Assembly: GCA_005792865.1 (NCBI GenBank)
Contig: SXQR01000163.1
Coordinates: 1-7,831, forward strand
DNA: 7,831 nt
Reading direction: 5' to 3'
DNA from: Flavobacterium sp.
GTDB lineage: Bacteria; Bacteroidota; Bacteroidia; Flavobacteriales; Flavobacteriaceae
Positions 5,367 to 7,831 of this stretch are shown here, in pieces. Position 1 is the first letter of the stretch, and the number at the start of each line of letters is the position of its first letter. The notes beneath the pieces were generated by a model. That model saw only the letters and a program-made list of their open reading frames with translations. It made no database searches and had not been told where the DNA came from. The position numbers were made by a program, and so were the translations under genes.

Positions 5367-7831
5367 GGGCAACCTCCTTTTCATATTGTTCGATGTTGTC
5401 AAATTCGGGGCGGTGCTTGCGCTCGCGCGACCACATGAGGTAAATCGCAGGAATGACAAATAGGGTCAGGATCAATGAAAACAGCGTTCCGCCCACGATC
5501 ACCACACCCATGCCGATCCGGCTCGTGGACGCGGCGCCCAGTGACAATGCAATGGGCAAGGCTCCAAGGGCGATGGTAAGGCTGGTCATCAGGATGGGGC
5601 GCAGGCGCGATTCGGCTGCCTCGGTGATCGCGTCGTACTTGGACTTGCCCTGCTCGCGCAGCTGGTTCGCGAATTCGACGATCAATATCCCGTTCTTGGT
5701 CACCAGCCCGATGAGCATGATGGTTCCGATCTGCGAAAAGATGTTCCAGGTCTGGTCAAAGAGCCAAAGCGAAAGCAAGGCACCGGCAACGGCCATCGGT
5801 ACGGTGAGGATGATGATGAGTGGATCAATGAAACTCTCGAACTGCGCCGCCAGGATCAAAAAGATGAGCAGAAGCGCCAGCCCGAAGGCGAAGGCCGTAT
5901 TCGAATTTGATTCGACAAAGTCCCGCGACTCACCGCCAAGGTCGGTCGTAAAGGTCTCGTCCAATACTTTTTCGCGGATATTTTCCATGGCATCGATGCC
6001 GTCGCTGATGCTTTTTCCCGGCGCCAATCCTGCCGACACCGTCGCCGACATGTACCGGTTGTTGTGGTAGAGCTGCGGCGGCGAACTTTGCTCCTCGACC
6101 GTGACCACGTTGTCGAGTTGGATGAGTTCGCCCTTGTCGTTCTTGACAAAGATTGAAGTCAGGTCCACGGGTGCATCACGGTCCTTTTTGTCAAACTGGC
6201 CCATGACCTGGTATTGCTTGCCGTTCATCATGAAGTAACCAAAGCGTTGCCCCGAGAGCGAAAGTTGCAGCGTCTGCGCCACATCGATGACCGAAACGCC
6301 TAAACTTTGCGCCTTTTCGCGGTCGATGGTCACGTAAATCTCGGGCTTGTTGAACTTGAGATTGACATCGACATTTGAAAATGTGGGATCGTCTTCGGCA
6401 GCCGCGAGGAATTCCGGAATTTTTTCGCGCAGCTTTTCAAAATTCGGGGCCTGGATGATGTATTGGATGGGTTGCCCGCCGCGCCGGTTCACAGCAATGG
6501 TAGGGGATTCCGAAACATTGGTGCGGGCATCGGGGTAACGTTTGGTCCACTTGCCAAGGGCTTCGGCAATCTCAGCCTGGCTGCGCTCACGTTCACCGGG
6601 TTCCACCAGGGCGATCCGCGCACGCCCCGAATTGACCGAGGCGGCTCCAAATCCCGGAGAGGTGATGATCAGGGCGACCTTTTTCTCGGGAATCGAATCA
6701 TTGACGAGCTGCGAAAGTTCCTGCATGAAACGGTCCATGTATTCGTATGACGCGCCTTCAGGAGCGGTCGCATTGACGCTGACGAAACTCCTGTCGTCAT
6801 AAGGGGCCGTCTCCTTCTTCAGGATCGAAAAGAACAGCCAGATCAGCCCGAGGCACCCCACCAGGATCGGGAAACTGAGCCATTTCCTGCCCATGAACGA
6901 TTTGAGTGACCGGCTGTAGCCCTGGTTCATCCGCACGAAGTACTTTTCGGTGACCTCGTAAAATTTAGAATGTTTTTGCTGGCCGCCCTTCATCAGGTAC
7001 GCGTTGAGCATCGGCGTCAGCGTAAGCGAGACGAAGGCCGAAATCAGTACCGCCGCACCAATGACCACGCCAAATTCCCGGAACAGGCGTCCCACAAATC
7101 CCTCGAGGAAGATCACGGGGAGGAACACAGCCGCGAGGGTCACCGAGATCGAGATCACGGCAAAGAAAATCTCGTTCGAACCCTTGATCGCGGCCTCGAT
7201 GGGCGACATGCCTTCCTCAACTTTCTTGTAGATGTTTTCGGTCACCACGATCCCGTCGTCCACAACCAGCCCCGTCGCCAAAACGATGGCCAGGAGCGTC
7301 AGCACGTTCACGGAGAACCCCAGCATCCACATGATGAAGAAGGTTGCGATCAGCGAAACGGGAATGTCGATCAGCGGGCGGAAAGCGATCGCCCAGTTGC
7401 GAAAGAACAGGTAAATGATGAGCACCACCAATATGATCGAGATCACGAGCGTCTCCACCACCTCATGCACGGCCTTGCGGACGAAAGTCGTGTTGTCGAT
7501 GGCCACGTTGAGCTTGAAATCCTTGGGCAGGTCGCGCTTGAACTGCTCGAACTGCGTGTAGAAGGCATCGGCGATATCAAGATAATTGGTCCCGGGCTGG
7601 GGAATGATCGCCATCCCCACCATCGGCTGGCCCGATTCGCTGAGCTTGGTCTCGAGGTTTTCGGCCTCAAGCGCGGCTTTCCCGATGTCGCTCAGCCGGA
7701 CGATCTTTTCGCCCTCGGCCAAAATGATGATGTTGTTGAATTCTTCCTCGGTGGTCAGGTTGCCAACGGTCTTGACGGTCAGTTCGGTGTTCGCGCCGGT
7801 CAATTTACCCGAGGGAAGTTCCACGTTTTGC
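5356..7831 (-). CDS. RND efflux pump permease (AcrB/HAE-1 type), N-terminus cut by window edge
   Basis: This is the inner-membrane, proton-driven permease of a tripartite efflux pump. The frame is open to the right edge: 824 residues are seen of a family length near 1,030-1,060, so about 200 N-terminal residues, including the first membrane helix, are missing. Numbering the Val at 7824 as 1, helices 2-6 lie at about 124-275, helix 7 at 314-334, the second periplasmic porter/docking loop at 335-640, and helices 8-12 at 643-797. The proton-relay residues are kept: the Asp pair of GLVVDDGIVVTENIY (D189, D190) and the Lys of GLVTKNGILIVEF (K710). RLRPILMTS (740-748) is also typical. The GTG at 7824 is internal, since QNVELPSG continues past it. 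The gene overlaps the TolC gene by 11 bases. The adaptor protein gene is expected further upstream, outside the window. Substrates cannot be assigned. Confidence 0.96.
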   Translation of the reverse strand, partial: QNVELPSGKLTGANTELTVKTVGNLTTEEEFNNIIILAEGEKIVRLSDIGKAALEAENLETKLSESGQPMVGMAIIPQPGTNYLDIADAFYTQFEQFKRDLPKDFKLNVAIDNTTFVRKAVHEVVETLVISIILVVLIIYLFFRNWAIAFRPLIDIPVSLIATFFIMWMLGFSVNVLTLLAIVLATGLVVDDGIVVTENIYKKVEEGMSPIEAAIKGSNEIFFAVISISVTLAAVFLPVIFLEGFVGRLFREFGVVIGAAVLISAFVSLTLTPMLNAYLMKGGQQKHSKFYEVTEKYFVRMNQGYSRSLKSFMGRKWLSFPILVGCLGLIWLFFSILKKETAPYDDRSFVSVNATAPEGASYEYMDRFMQELSQLVNDSIPEKKVALIITSPGFGAASVNSGRARIALVEPGERERSQAEIAEALGKWTKRYPDARTNVSESPTIAVNRRGGQPIQYIIQAPNFEKLREKIPEFLAAAEDDPTFSNVDVNLKFNKPEIYVTIDREKAQSLGVSVIDVAQTLQLSLSGQRFGYFMMNGKQYQVMGQFDKKDRDAPVDLTSIFVKNDKGELIQLDNVVTVEEQSSPPQLYHNNRYMSATVSAGLAPGKSISDGIDAMENIREKVLDETFTTDLGGESRDFVESNSNTAFAFGLALLLIFLILAAQFESFIDPLIIILTVPMAVAGALLSLWLFDQTWNIFSQIGTIMLIGLVTKNGILIVEFANQLREQGKSKYDAITEAAESRLRPILMTSLTIALGALPIALSLGAASTSRIGMGVVIVGGTLFSLILTLFVIPAIYLMWSRERKHRPEFDNIEQYEKEVAHGT
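5373..5379 (-). promoter_or_regulatory. Strong Shine-Dalgarno for the TolC gene, inside the RND gene
   Basis: The minus strand reads AAGGAGG, a near-full anti-Shine-Dalgarno match, six bases before the ATG at 5366. It decides that start over the ATG at 5384 and over the longer frame. It lies within the last codons of the RND gene, so it is compatible with termination-reinitiation or independent loading of ribosomes. The pheT and bestrophin starts in this window have no such site. Confidence 0.7.

Noticed and set aside
4593..5438. Long plus-strand open frame of 281 codons opposite the TolC gene
   Set aside because: It lies entirely antisense to a clear TolC/RND coding region, has no recognisable domain, and is explained by the codon pattern of the genes on the other strand.
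5453..6070. Plus-strand open frame of 205 codons opposite the RND gene
   Set aside because: It is antisense to conserved RND helices 8-12; its apparent hydrophilic protein has no recognisable features.
7822..7824. GTG at 7824 as the start of the RND gene
   Set aside because: The frame continues upstream to the edge as QNVELPSG, typical internal RND sequence, and the first helix and porter region would be missing from such a protein.
1..7831. tRNA, rRNA, CRISPR array, insertion sequence or phage remnant
   Set aside because: I saw no cloverleaf arms, repeat-spacer pattern, transposase motif or terminal inverted repeats; nearly all the window is accounted for by five housekeeping or transport genes.

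Overview
The window looks like ordinary chromosomal sequence from a member of the Bacteroidota, probably related to Flavobacteriia. Three things support this. The PheT N-terminus (MKISYNWLRQFIKTDWKSAE) has the form I associate with that phylum. A TAnnTTTG-type -7 box (TATCTTTG) lies just upstream of pheT. The RND and TolC proteins also resemble Bacteroidota versions. Base composition is moderately GC-rich by eye, so this is not a low-GC flavobacterium. The assignment rests on recognition, not on a search.

Layout, left to right. Positions 1-2018 (minus) hold the 5' part of pheT, the beta subunit of phenylalanyl-tRNA synthetase, which runs off the left edge. Positions 2019-2203 are a divergent intergenic region with the pheT -7 box and several small dyad symmetries. 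Positions 2204-3091 (plus) encode an NAD(P)-dependent short-chain dehydrogenase, closed by a Rho-independent terminator at 3113-3139. Convergent to it, on the minus strand, is a run of three genes read from right to left: an RND efflux pump permease (5356 to beyond the right edge), a TolC-type outer membrane channel (4065-5366) and a bestrophin-family channel (3162-4028).

The RND and TolC genes overlap by 11 bases and form two parts of a tripartite efflux pump. The periplasmic adaptor (membrane fusion protein) is not in the window and would be expected upstream of the RND gene, beyond the right edge. The bestrophin gene follows the TolC gene after 36 bases. It may be co-transcribed with the pump, but nothing ties its function to efflux. 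pheT and the dehydrogenase are transcribed divergently and have no evident functional link.

I found no mobile element, CRISPR array, RNA gene or sign of recent transfer. No previously undescribed system is apparent. The points worth a second look are small: an unusual Arg-rich tail and two altered motifs in the dehydrogenase, a structured leader between pheT and the dehydrogenase, a strong Shine-Dalgarno for the TolC gene inside the RND reading frame, and a nine-base homopolymer inside the bestrophin gene.
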